Below, in pieces: positions 35,588 through 44,316 of a DNA stretch of 64,000 nucleotides. The stretch spans positions 1-64,000 of the forward strand of contig NZ_AFPB01000147.1 of assembly GCF_000218485.1 (NCBI RefSeq). Reading direction: 5' to 3'. The stretch's first letter is position 1. The number at the start of each line of letters is the position of its first letter. Position numbers and translations under genes: made by a program. A model generated the notes under the pieces. It was not told where the DNA came from. It worked only from the letters and a program-made list of their open reading frames with translations, and searched no databases. The stretch comes from Aquimarina agarivorans (GTDB lineage: Bacteria; Bacteroidota; Bacteroidia; Flavobacteriales; Flavobacteriaceae).

Positions 35588-38500
35588 TTGAACGCAATAG
35601 AAGCAAATAAAACCAGCACTGCTCAACAGCAAGTACAAAAAAAGCAGCAACCTTTTTTTAATAAAGATGGGCAGGTCGGCTTTTTTTCAAAATCGGGAAA
35701 ATCTTTTCAGGCGTTTTTCAATAATACAGGAATACAAACAAAGCTTACGATAGGGAAACCCAACGATAAGTATGAAAAAGAGGCTGATGCTACGGCGGAT
35801 AAAGTAATCCGAAAATTAAACGATCCTGCTGCAACAAATATAGTTTTTCCTGCTGTCAGTGAAAATACAGTTCAAACCAAATGTTCACAATGCGAGCATG
35901 AAGAAAAACTTCAAAAAAAGGAGGAGCAGTTTTCAGAGATCGATACCGAAATTCAACAAAAACCTATTTTTGAAAGTAATGGAGAACAACCTGAAAATCA
36001 AGTACAGGCAAAATTCGAAACCACGCCAATAGTTCAGAAGGCTGCGATATCGGAAGCAACGGATAAAGAAATACAAGAAAAGGAAGAAGAAGTAAGTGAG
36101 GAAGCTCCACAACTTCAAAAGAAAGAAAAGGAAAAATCTCCAGAAGAGGAACCTCCGATACAACTAAAAGAAGAAGAGCAAACTTTACCAGAAGTTCAAG
36201 CCAAAAGCGAAGAGAGCCCTACTTCATCTAATTTAGAGTCACAACTGAATAGTTCAAAAGGAGGAGGAAGTCCTTTACCATCAGCTATTCAAGAAAGTAT
36301 GGGGTCTGCTATGGAAGCCGATTTTTCAGGAGTCAGAGTGCATACTGATAGTAACGCCGTTCAAATGAATCAAGATTTAGGTGCACAGGCGTTTACCCAT
36401 GGTAGTGATATCTACTTTAACGAAGGCAAGTATAACACCAATACCACATCAGGAAACCATTTATTTGCGCACGAATTAACCCATACAGTACAACAAGGGG
36501 CGTCAAAACCTAAGGTACAATCCAAAGAAGAACTTCCTAAAGCAACAGATCTTTCCAAGCCTGGAGATAAATTGGATATAACACATCGTTTTCAACTAAC
36601 AGATGCGTGGGCAAGTTATCTAGACGGGCAGTATACCAAAGGAAAACGTAAGTTAGAAGTAGATGTCAAAATTGGCAATCGTTATGTTGGCACCTTAGAA
36701 GTTTCAAAAACGACAAGAAATATAGATGGCAAATTAGCCAAGTACGAATTGGTTTCAGGAAGTTTAAAACGCTATCTGGATATTTCAGGGTGGCATTTTT
36801 TAGATCCTCTAAGACAAGCAGGTGTGCATCCTATTTTGGTATTAAAACCCTTTAAGGACAAGCAGCAAACCAAAGCGTTTTTGAGTATAAGGACAGGGGA
36901 AACGGCAAATCTTGTAGAGCTTGCAGATACTCAAGGTATAATAAAGGGACTGAATAGCCAACTTGAAGCCATGAAATTGCTGGGAATAAACCCTTTGAAA
37001 ATTCCTAATGGAGGTATTGAAAACACTTTTGAAAACGGTCGTTTACTGTTTCAAGTAACTACGATGTCTACTATGGTGGATGGATATCTAAAAGCTGGGG
37101 GTGGTTTAGGAATTACAGGGGATGAATTTACCTTCAACTTAAATACAGATATCAGTGTGGCAGGTCTAGCAGAAGGAGAGTTAACCATTGCTAGAGGAAA
37201 GGAAGGAAAACTAAGTGGAAAAGGAACCATTCAGGCTAATATTGCCAATGTGCAAGCTACGATAACCGCAGAATATATCGATGGGGTGGTTACGATTCAG
37301 GGAACAGGACAAATATCTTCAGAAAAGTTTTCGGGGAGCATTACTCTCTTAGTAACAGACGAAGCACGTTCCAAACAAATGATGCATGCGGCCTTGGGTA
37401 CCGAAACCATGGACGGCGAAAAAGAAAAAGCGAAATCACCAGCTCCAACACAGACAAAAAAAGTAAAGAAAACTCCACAAAACCAATTATTAGCAGGTTG
37501 GGGAGAAGTACAAGCTACAATTACCCCATGGTTGGAAGGTACAGCTAAAATAGGAATCGATGCCAAAGGACATGTGACTATTGTTGGTAAAGTAGCTGTG
37601 CCAAATGAGGTAGAACTCATGGAGCAACGAGGGAAAAAGGTACAGCTGTTTGATGTTGAAATACGAGCAGGCTATGGTATTCCTTTGGTTGGACAGGTAT
37701 TTTTATTTGCAGGAGTAGGTATGTTTATCAATGCAGAATTTGGACCTTTAGTATTAAAAAATGTAGGCTTCACAGGAACCTATTCTACAGACCCTTCCGT
37801 CCTACAAAACTTTAGTATTACTGGAACTTTAGGTATTAATGCTTTTGCCATTTTAGGATTAGAAGCCGAGGCTGGAGTTGGAGTTACCTTATTGGGACAC
37901 GATGTAAAAGCGGGGGTCAATGTAACTGCTGCTGCGGGATTACGTACCTACGCAGAAGCCACCCCAACTTTTGAATATAAAGAAGCTAAGGCTCCTGAAG
38001 GAGGGAAAGTTGGTGAATCCCGATTGAAAGGACATTTCGAAGCAGCAGCACAATTATTTTTGCAACTTTCAGGGTCTTTATTTTACGAATTAGATAGCCC
38101 TTGGTGGTCACCAGCTCCAGATGGTCGTGAAGATTTCCCTTTAGGTGAAGTACAATATCCAATAGGAGATTCTATGGGTATAGGTGCCGATGTTGATTGG
38201 CTCGTTGGATCACCAGATGCTCCTGAGTTGAAATTCTCGCCAGTTGAATTTGATCCAAACAAATTTACTGCCGATGTCATGGCAGATCCACCACCTCGAA
38301 AAATAGGGAAATCAGATCAAAACCCAGCTGGAGAATGGAAAGGAGAAGGTAAAGGGGATACTAGCAAACAGAAAGATCCAAAAGCTAATGGTAAAGGAAA
38401 AGGCTTACCCGAAAACAATAAGAAGAAAGAGGATCTTAAAAAACTACCCGATCAGCAAAAGTATATGCGTGCTTTAGACGAAATGTCCAAGCTCGAAAAA

Positions 38501-40582
38501 GCCAAGCCAAAACCAACCCATTCGGTCGTTGCAGCAAAAGCGAAAAAGATAAAAGCAAAATATGGCTTAGAACAAATACAAGTTCGTGGAGGGGCAAATT
38601 CTGATAAGGCGTTGATTTATGTCAAGCATAAAAAGGAAAATAATAGTAAGCCTTTATTGAAAATTCCATTAATGAATGTTACCGAAGCCGTTAAGTTACG
38701 CAATGCAGCAATGTTAGATTTAAGAGTGCGAGAAAAGAAAGCAGCAGGAGAAGGCAGCACTATCGAAGAATCTGGAGCTACAGTATTAATCACTACATGG
38801 AAAAAAGCACATCCTATTGTCGAAAGTGCCAAAGTAGTTGATGGAAAAACAACCTGGGATTACTTTGTTGATTTTGGAGATAAGAGCAATACGGAGAAGG
38901 GGAAACGTAAAAAAGGAAATATAGATACGAAAGGACTGAAAGCTGGTGATGGTGAGATTGGAGAGGTAGTTCCTTTTAAAGTAGGTAAAGAAGATCATAA
39001 AGTTTGGGTAAGAGCTACTAGTGGTAAGATTGATGTAATGGTAGCTAGTACTTTGATGACAGTTGATGCCAAAATATTGGACTGGAATACAAGGCTCTCC
39101 ACATTAGGTGTTGATGATCAGAAAAAGGCTAAAGTTTGGTTAGAAAATGCAGACAATCAACATAAAGTACTTAAGCAGAAAGCCGATTTAGCCAATAATG
39201 CCAAAAAAGCTGCGGAAGAGAAATCAGGCGATAAAGCTTTAACAGATGCATTTATCAAGATAGATAATGAAGTAGAACAATTAGAAAGAATCTTTAAACA
39301 AGTACTTGCTGAGCTGTTTAAAGTATTTGGGGACGAAAATGGGGAAATATCATTTAATGAAAAACTAGTCGAAGCTTATTTTGTTACTAATGATAAAGGA
39401 AAGAAGAGAAAGCGTAGAATTTATTTAGTTCAGGGAGGTACTTCTTATAGACTAAATGTAGAAGCAGATAATCCTAAAACGTATAGAGAGTTTATTAATA
39501 GTATTGATATATCAAAGAATAAAAAACCAGATGAAGCTAAAACTGCTAAAGCAGCAGCAGAGCCCATACTAGGTGAAATTGAAGCAATTATCAAAGCTGG
39601 TGCTCCAAAGGGATATACAGACAAACAAAAGAAAGAGTATCTAAAAAAGGAGAAACCTAAAAAAATTGATAAAGAAGCAGAAAAATTAGTGCCTTACACA
39701 AAAATTCTTTTTGAAAGAGAGGGTGAGGTACCAGAGTCTACGGATCCAAAATATGGTGCTTTATCCTCAAATCCACTAATTGGATCTAGCATGGAAGTTG
39801 AAAAACTTACAAAAAAAGGAGAACAAGGATCTGTTCCCACAACGGCAGCTCATGATGTGTATGATGTCCTATATAAACGTCAAAAAGGGAAAAAGGCGTA
39901 TTATGTAAAAGGGCATTTATTAAATCATCATGTACATGGACCAGGAAGTTATAAGAATTTGACACCATTGTCTATTGATGGAAATAGCGCACATTTAAAT
40001 AATGCTGAAAATTCAGTTAAAGTTGCAGTTTCTTCTGGTGCTGTGGTATATTATAAAGTAGAAATAGGAGGCGGAACGTATGCGCCGAGTATCCCTGATA
40101 AAGCAGAAATGGATGCAGCAGGAATAGAGGAAAAAAATCAATCTGATTTACAAGAGATCAGAAAAACGGAGAAATATGTTCCAAGGTATTTAGTTGTAAC
40201 TGCTTATAATCTAAAAGAAGATGCGAATGGTGATTTTACTAAAAAAGAACCGATTTTTCAAAATAAGAAAATAGACAATCATATTGATACTGACCTTGAT
40301 TCTTATCAGTTTGATAGAGATGGTGCAAATTCGAAAACAAGAATTGTTTTAACAGTTACAGATCCTACCACAATTGTAAAGGAAACAGGAGTAGATCTTG
40401 AAGTTTTGAAGGTAATTATTAATATTTTTAAAGTAAAAAAAGGATTAAGATCGCTTAAGAATTTGAAAATGTATTTAGAAGAATCGAGTTCATATGATAA
40501 AGATGATAAATTAACTCTGAGTAAGACCATTGAAAAATTAGAGTTATATGATAATCTTCAAATAAGAAATTATAAAAAATAA
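35588..40582 (+). CDS. eCIS effector 2, DUF4157 with C-terminal nuclease-like domain
   Basis: This 1664-residue cargo protein starts at TTG 35588 (ACAGG upstream as in effector 1; no in-frame ATG nearby). The leader (QPFFNKDG, charged linker) and DUF4157 domain (~220-305, HELTH at ~294-298) match effector 1. Residues ~330-900 are beta-rich with many glycines. Residues ~905-975 are a Lys/Pro-rich linker. Near 1440-1480 are VKGHLLNHHVHGPG and NLTPLSIDGN followed by a conserved Asn/Glu, resembling beta-beta-alpha metal endonucleases with His as the likely catalytic residue. Nuclease activity is inference. The intact frame here makes it a useful reference for the broken effector 1. Confidence 0.8.
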   Translation: MNAIEANKTSTAQQQVQKKQQPFFNKDGQVGFFSKSGKSFQAFFNNTGIQTKLTIGKPNDKYEKEADATADKVIRKLNDPAATNIVFPAVSENTVQTKCSQCEHEEKLQKKEEQFSEIDTEIQQKPIFESNGEQPENQVQAKFETTPIVQKAAISEATDKEIQEKEEEVSEEAPQLQKKEKEKSPEEEPPIQLKEEEQTLPEVQAKSEESPTSSNLESQLNSSKGGGSPLPSAIQESMGSAMEADFSGVRVHTDSNAVQMNQDLGAQAFTHGSDIYFNEGKYNTNTTSGNHLFAHELTHTVQQGASKPKVQSKEELPKATDLSKPGDKLDITHRFQLTDAWASYLDGQYTKGKRKLEVDVKIGNRYVGTLEVSKTTRNIDGKLAKYELVSGSLKRYLDISGWHFLDPLRQAGVHPILVLKPFKDKQQTKAFLSIRTGETANLVELADTQGIIKGLNSQLEAMKLLGINPLKIPNGGIENTFENGRLLFQVTTMSTMVDGYLKAGGGLGITGDEFTFNLNTDISVAGLAEGELTIARGKEGKLSGKGTIQANIANVQATITAEYIDGVVTIQGTGQISSEKFSGSITLLVTDEARSKQMMHAALGTETMDGEKEKAKSPAPTQTKKVKKTPQNQLLAGWGEVQATITPWLEGTAKIGIDAKGHVTIVGKVAVPNEVELMEQRGKKVQLFDVEIRAGYGIPLVGQVFLFAGVGMFINAEFGPLVLKNVGFTGTYSTDPSVLQNFSITGTLGINAFAILGLEAEAGVGVTLLGHDVKAGVNVTAAAGLRTYAEATPTFEYKEAKAPEGGKVGESRLKGHFEAAAQLFLQLSGSLFYELDSPWWSPAPDGREDFPLGEVQYPIGDSMGIGADVDWLVGSPDAPELKFSPVEFDPNKFTADVMADPPPRKIGKSDQNPAGEWKGEGKGDTSKQKDPKANGKGKGLPENNKKKEDLKKLPDQQKYMRALDEMSKLEKAKPKPTHSVVAAKAKKIKAKYGLEQIQVRGGANSDKALIYVKHKKENNSKPLLKIPLMNVTEAVKLRNAAMLDLRVREKKAAGEGSTIEESGATVLITTWKKAHPIVESAKVVDGKTTWDYFVDFGDKSNTEKGKRKKGNIDTKGLKAGDGEIGEVVPFKVGKEDHKVWVRATSGKIDVMVASTLMTVDAKILDWNTRLSTLGVDDQKKAKVWLENADNQHKVLKQKADLANNAKKAAEEKSGDKALTDAFIKIDNEVEQLERIFKQVLAELFKVFGDENGEISFNEKLVEAYFVTNDKGKKRKRRIYLVQGGTSYRLNVEADNPKTYREFINSIDISKNKKPDEAKTAKAAAEPILGEIEAIIKAGAPKGYTDKQKKEYLKKEKPKKIDKEAEKLVPYTKILFEREGEVPESTDPKYGALSSNPLIGSSMEVEKLTKKGEQGSVPTTAAHDVYDVLYKRQKGKKAYYVKGHLLNHHVHGPGSYKNLTPLSIDGNSAHLNNAENSVKVAVSSGAVVYYKVEIGGGTYAPSIPDKAEMDAAGIEEKNQSDLQEIRKTEKYVPRYLVVTAYNLKEDANGDFTKKEPIFQNKKIDNHIDTDLDSYQFDRDGANSKTRIVLTVTDPTTIVKETGVDLEVLKVIINIFKVKKGLRSLKNLKMYLEESSSYDKDDKLTLSKTIEKLELYDNLQIRNYKK
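35645..36503 (+). repeat. Effector leader module, copy 2
   Basis: Direct repeat of 31270-32125. From about 36050 to 36470 the copies differ at only scattered bases. Outside this module the two effectors are unrelated, apart from short motifs in their C-terminal nuclease-like domains. Confidence 0.85.
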
Positions 40583-40588
40583 TAGATC

Positions 40589-41239
40589 ATGGGGTTATTT
40601 TACAAATCGAAATTGAATGAATTAGAAAACAAATTATTTGAAGTTGAATCTACATTGGAGCAATGGGATTATTGGGCGAATCTTCCCATTTCAGATGAAA
40701 TAGTTAATAAAGCTAATGAAGTAAGGTTTGATGATGAAATCATCAAGGAATATAAGAAAAAGTCGAATGGAAGAAAAATTAAATGGTGGAAAGACAGTTC
40801 AAAAGGAATAGGAGGATCGATCAACTTACTAAAGATGGAAAGTATGTTTGAAAAGGATATTGCCATTATTGATGAGCTTAAGGTCAATGAGTATTTAGAT
40901 AAGGATCTAGAGTTTTTTCGAGCGATTGATATTCCTTCTATGAATGAAGAAGTGGGCTTTTTTATGATACCTGATAAAAAACCAACTATAGATATCTACT
41001 ATAGATTAGCAGGAGAAAATGTAAGTAGTTTAGACTTAAATTTTAAAGGGTATCTAGAAATGGCATTTGAGTCTAAAGTATATGCATATTGGCAGAAAGT
41101 GCTTGTTGATATTCAGGATAATGAAGCATCTCCTGAAGTGATAATTTTCAAAGAAAATATGCCTAAAATATTTAATGATTTTAGTTGGGAAGCTTTTGTG
41201 GAAAAATATGAATCGTTGAGACTTTCAAAGCAAAAGTAA
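40589..41239 (+). CDS. Candidate immunity protein for effector 2
   Basis: I cannot name a family with certainty. The 216-residue cytoplasmic protein begins with a helix (MGLFYKSKLNELENKLFEVE), has the KIKWWKDS motif near residue 66, and ends with a region that matches the protein after effector 1 in pattern (aromatic YL, then a tyrosine and WQ, then DI). It starts 6 nt after effector 2. The toxin-then-small-gene order is repeated for both effectors, which supports an immunity role; this is inference. Confidence 0.5.
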   Translation: MGLFYKSKLNELENKLFEVESTLEQWDYWANLPISDEIVNKANEVRFDDEIIKEYKKKSNGRKIKWWKDSSKGIGGSINLLKMESMFEKDIAIIDELKVNEYLDKDLEFFRAIDIPSMNEEVGFFMIPDKKPTIDIYYRLAGENVSSLDLNFKGYLEMAFESKVYAYWQKVLVDIQDNEASPEVIIFKENMPKIFNDFSWEAFVEKYESLRLSKQK

Positions 41240-41273
41240 TTGACAATAAAAAATTACATAAAAATCAGTACTC

Positions 41274-42689
41274 ATGGCAACAGATAATAACTATACTCCA
41301 ACCGAAGTCCAAATCTGGAATCGATTAACTTGCGATGCAATTCACTATGTTGGGATGCCACCAACCGTTGCATCAAGAGCATTGGCAATGGTGCATACAG
41401 CAATGTATGATGCTTGGACAAATTATAATGATAGTGGGGATGAAGTAAGTACCACCACTGGCAAGCGTTTGCAAAGACCCAATCATGAATGTACACTTGA
41501 AAATCGAGAAAAAGCATACAGTCATGCGGCTTTTACAGTGCTGCAAGCATTATTTTGGATTGATTTGCCTGCGGAAAAAAAGTATTTATTCCGGGATTTT
41601 ATGTGCCAGTTAAGTTTTGATGCCGATGATAAAAATTTAGAACCAGACAATCCTGCTGGTTTGGGAAATTTATGTGGACGACTCATTTTAGAAAGTCGCG
41701 CAGGTGATGGGGCTAATCAATACGCCACACTTGAAGATGGTCGTTATAAAGATTTTACAAATTACCGCCCGGCAAATCCCCCTGTTCCTCAACCTCTGAA
41801 AAATATAGATCGTTGGCAACCACAATTGGTAGGACATCAGCCGCAAACTTTTATTACGGCACACTGGGGCTTAGTAAAGCCTTTTGCATTGACTTGGGCT
41901 GGGCAGTACCGACCATCATCTCCGTTTGATTGTAATGAAACTAGATACAAATTACAGGCCGAAGAAGTATTGGTATTTAGTGAAAGCTTAACGGATAAAC
42001 AAAAGTTAATTGCAGAATTTTGGGCGGGCATGCACGAAGATAAATTTGAAGACAGTCCAAAGGATGGACAACTAGGGCGTAGGGCTACGCCACCGGAACA
42101 ATGTTGTCGTCAGGCGCGTTACCTTTCAAAAAAGTACGGACATAAAAATTCATTTGATATCAAAATGTTTTTTGCATTGTCAAATGCACTATTGGATGCT
42201 GGTATTGCTGCTTGGGATGCTAAAGTACATTATGATTACGTGCGGCCGATTTCGGCTATCCGAGCATTGTATCGTGGTAAAACTATTAAAGCGTGGGGCG
42301 GACCTTCCGAAGGTACCAAGGCAATAGAAGGAGAAAACTGGGTGCCTTACATACCAACACCACCGTTTGCAGAATATGTTTCGGGACATAGTACGTTTAG
42401 CGCTGCCGCAGAAGAAGTATTGTCTTCTTTTTGCGATAGTAGTGCTTATGGCGAAACAGTGACAATAGCTAAAGGAGGCTCAAAAATAGAGCCAGATTTC
42501 ACTCCTGAAGAAGCAGTAACACTATGTTGGGACACTCTGAAAAATGCTGCAGATGAGGCAGGAATTTCCAGACTTTACGGAGGGATTCATTTTAAAAGCG
42601 GTGATATAGAAGGTAGGGAATTAGGACGTAAAGTAGGTTGTGAAGTTTGGAACAAAGTATGCCAGTATTTTAATGCAGATTTGGGATAA
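41274..42689 (+). CDS. PAP2 / vanadium-dependent haloperoxidase-type enzyme within the eCIS cargo region
   Basis: This 471-residue protein has all three acid-phosphatase/haloperoxidase signatures: K-x6-RP (KVHYDYVRP near 317-325), SGH (VSGHST near 370) and SR-x5-H-x3-D (SRLYGGIHFKSGD near 432-444). Members bind vanadate to oxidise halides, or phosphate to act as phosphatases. Many bacterial members are exported, but this one begins MATDNNYTPTEV with no signal peptide or lipobox. It lies between effector 2's neighbour and the third DUF4157 gene on the same strand, so it may be cargo; it has no DUF4157 leader itself. Which chemistry it does cannot be read from sequence. Confidence 0.75.
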   Translation: MATDNNYTPTEVQIWNRLTCDAIHYVGMPPTVASRALAMVHTAMYDAWTNYNDSGDEVSTTTGKRLQRPNHECTLENREKAYSHAAFTVLQALFWIDLPAEKKYLFRDFMCQLSFDADDKNLEPDNPAGLGNLCGRLILESRAGDGANQYATLEDGRYKDFTNYRPANPPVPQPLKNIDRWQPQLVGHQPQTFITAHWGLVKPFALTWAGQYRPSSPFDCNETRYKLQAEEVLVFSESLTDKQKLIAEFWAGMHEDKFEDSPKDGQLGRRATPPEQCCRQARYLSKKYGHKNSFDIKMFFALSNALLDAGIAAWDAKVHYDYVRPISAIRALYRGKTIKAWGGPSEGTKAIEGENWVPYIPTPPFAEYVSGHSTFSAAAEEVLSSFCDSSAYGETVTIAKGGSKIEPDFTPEEAVTLCWDTLKNAADEAGISRLYGGIHFKSGDIEGRELGRKVGCEVWNKVCQYFNADLG

Positions 42690-42833
42690 AAATCTTATAA
42701 CATGCAGTTTACAGTTAAAGTTGTTTTTAAATAAAAGCTGAAGTCGTAAATTGTATACTAATTCTAAAATAGGCGTAAGCTTTGGATATTTTTGCTTAAA
42801 AAGAGCGGGTTTTGTCAATTTTAAAAAGTAACC

Positions 42834-43649
42834 ATGAAAACTATATTTGCTACTAAAAGAAATAAGCTTCCTCATGATAATAAAGGAAAGGAGCGTAATG
42901 AAAATTCGTTTTTTGGGGAAGCTAAAAGGCAACCTTTTTTCAACGGCATAAATAGAGCTGCGGGAATTCAAACAAAATTGACCGTTGGCAAGCCAGGAGA
43001 TAAATATGAAAAAGAAGCAGATTCTATGGCCGATGCCGTAGTTAATAATTCGGCAAAACCAGCTATTCAAAATAAAGAAATAAGTAGCATCCAAAGAGAA
43101 TCTTTAGCGACACCTCAGGAAGACGAAAAGCTAGGTACTGCCGAACAGCGTATAGAACAAGATAAGTTAGTGCAGGAAAAACCTGAAATTCAATGTATGG
43201 AAGAGGATGAAGTCATCCAAAAGCTGGAAGACGAAGAAGCAGTACTAGCAAAAGAACAAGAAGCGGATGATAAAATGCAGCTAAAAGAAGAAGCAGTACT
43301 AGCAAAGATAGGTACTAAAAGATTAAATACAGCCAATAAAGAAATTTCTAGCAAGCTGAAAAATAAAGCAGGTAAAGGAGGTAAAATGGATGCTAAAACA
43401 AAAAGAAGCATGGAAGCTTCTTTTGGTAAAGATTTTAGCAATGTAAACATTCATACCGATCAGGATGCAGTAGCATTAAATAAAGAATTAGGAGCGCAAG
43501 CATTTACGCAAGGGAAGGATGTGTATTTTAATTCGAGCAAATACAAACCCGAATCTGTTCAAGGAAAATATTTATTGGCGCATGAATTAACGCATGTAGT
43601 TCAGCAAAATGAATTGGGAAAAGGGTACAACGATCAAGTAAAAAATTAA
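42834..43649 (+). CDS. Short DUF4157 protein without toxin domain
   Basis: The 271-residue product has the QPFF motif near residue 33 and a KPGDKYEKEADSMAD segment near 55. A charged linker follows, then a DUF4157 domain ending in HELTH at ~250-254 and a short tail. No C-terminal effector domain follows: the frame stops 18 residues after HELTH. It may be a truncated effector, or a stand-alone DUF4157 protein that helps load separate cargo such as the neighbouring PAP2 enzyme. The start is ATG, unlike the two larger effectors. Confidence 0.75.
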   Translation: MKTIFATKRNKLPHDNKGKERNENSFFGEAKRQPFFNGINRAAGIQTKLTVGKPGDKYEKEADSMADAVVNNSAKPAIQNKEISSIQRESLATPQEDEKLGTAEQRIEQDKLVQEKPEIQCMEEDEVIQKLEDEEAVLAKEQEADDKMQLKEEAVLAKIGTKRLNTANKEISSKLKNKAGKGGKMDAKTKRSMEASFGKDFSNVNIHTDQDAVALNKELGAQAFTQGKDVYFNSSKYKPESVQGKYLLAHELTHVVQQNELGKGYNDQVKN

Positions 43650-44316
43650 AGGAACACGATAAAGGTTTTTTAAATGTAAAGAATGAAGCAAACAATGAGA
43701 TTTATCCATCATCATACAACTGGTGCTCCAGATGATAGGAAAAAGTGAACTTCGATATATAAATATTTAATAAATTCAAGAGCAGGAACAAATGAGAGTG
43801 TGGGGGTAATTACAGTTTATGATTAATAGATTATTTGAAATAGTAGGTTTTGTTTTTTAGTAAGTGTCTTTTTTGAGTGTGCAAATAATACTTTTAGTGA
43901 GAAAAATGTACTATGCTTTAAAGTTTTTGCAAAAAAGGACACTGTAATTTATACTAATGGTTTTTCCAATAATTTGATAATCAATATAAATTAGGGGAGG
44001 TGAACTATTACAGTTCATTAAATGAAATAAAAAGTAACAAGTTGAAGAAGCACATATTGGTTTCGCCAAATAGTAAAAAAAGAAAGTCAATAAGGCATTG
44101 TGTATTCGTATAAAAATGAAACATCTAAAAAAGTAATATTGAACATAATGATAAAGAAAAAGGGGAGTGATCATTCATTTACTATCCCTTTTATGAATTT
44201 GGGTGAATTTTCATGTACTTATCAATCCAATGAAGATTTATAAGAGTGGTTGCATGATTATTTAGTCAAAGCAACATACAAATGCTGTTAAACGCACCAA
44301 TAAAAACTAACTAATT
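43650..44316. other. 667-nt gap after the short DUF4157 gene
   Basis: No complete gene. Several open stretches in shifting frames look protein-like (for example one around 44105-44250), which would fit a decayed effector C-terminus or immunity gene, but none is recognisable. The last bases lead to the TTG of the AAA+ ATPase gene. Confidence 0.3.

Noticed and set aside
42621..43094. 157-residue minus-strand frame over the start of the short DUF4157 gene
   Set aside because: Lies antisense to two well-supported genes, shows no domain and has the composition of a shadow frame.
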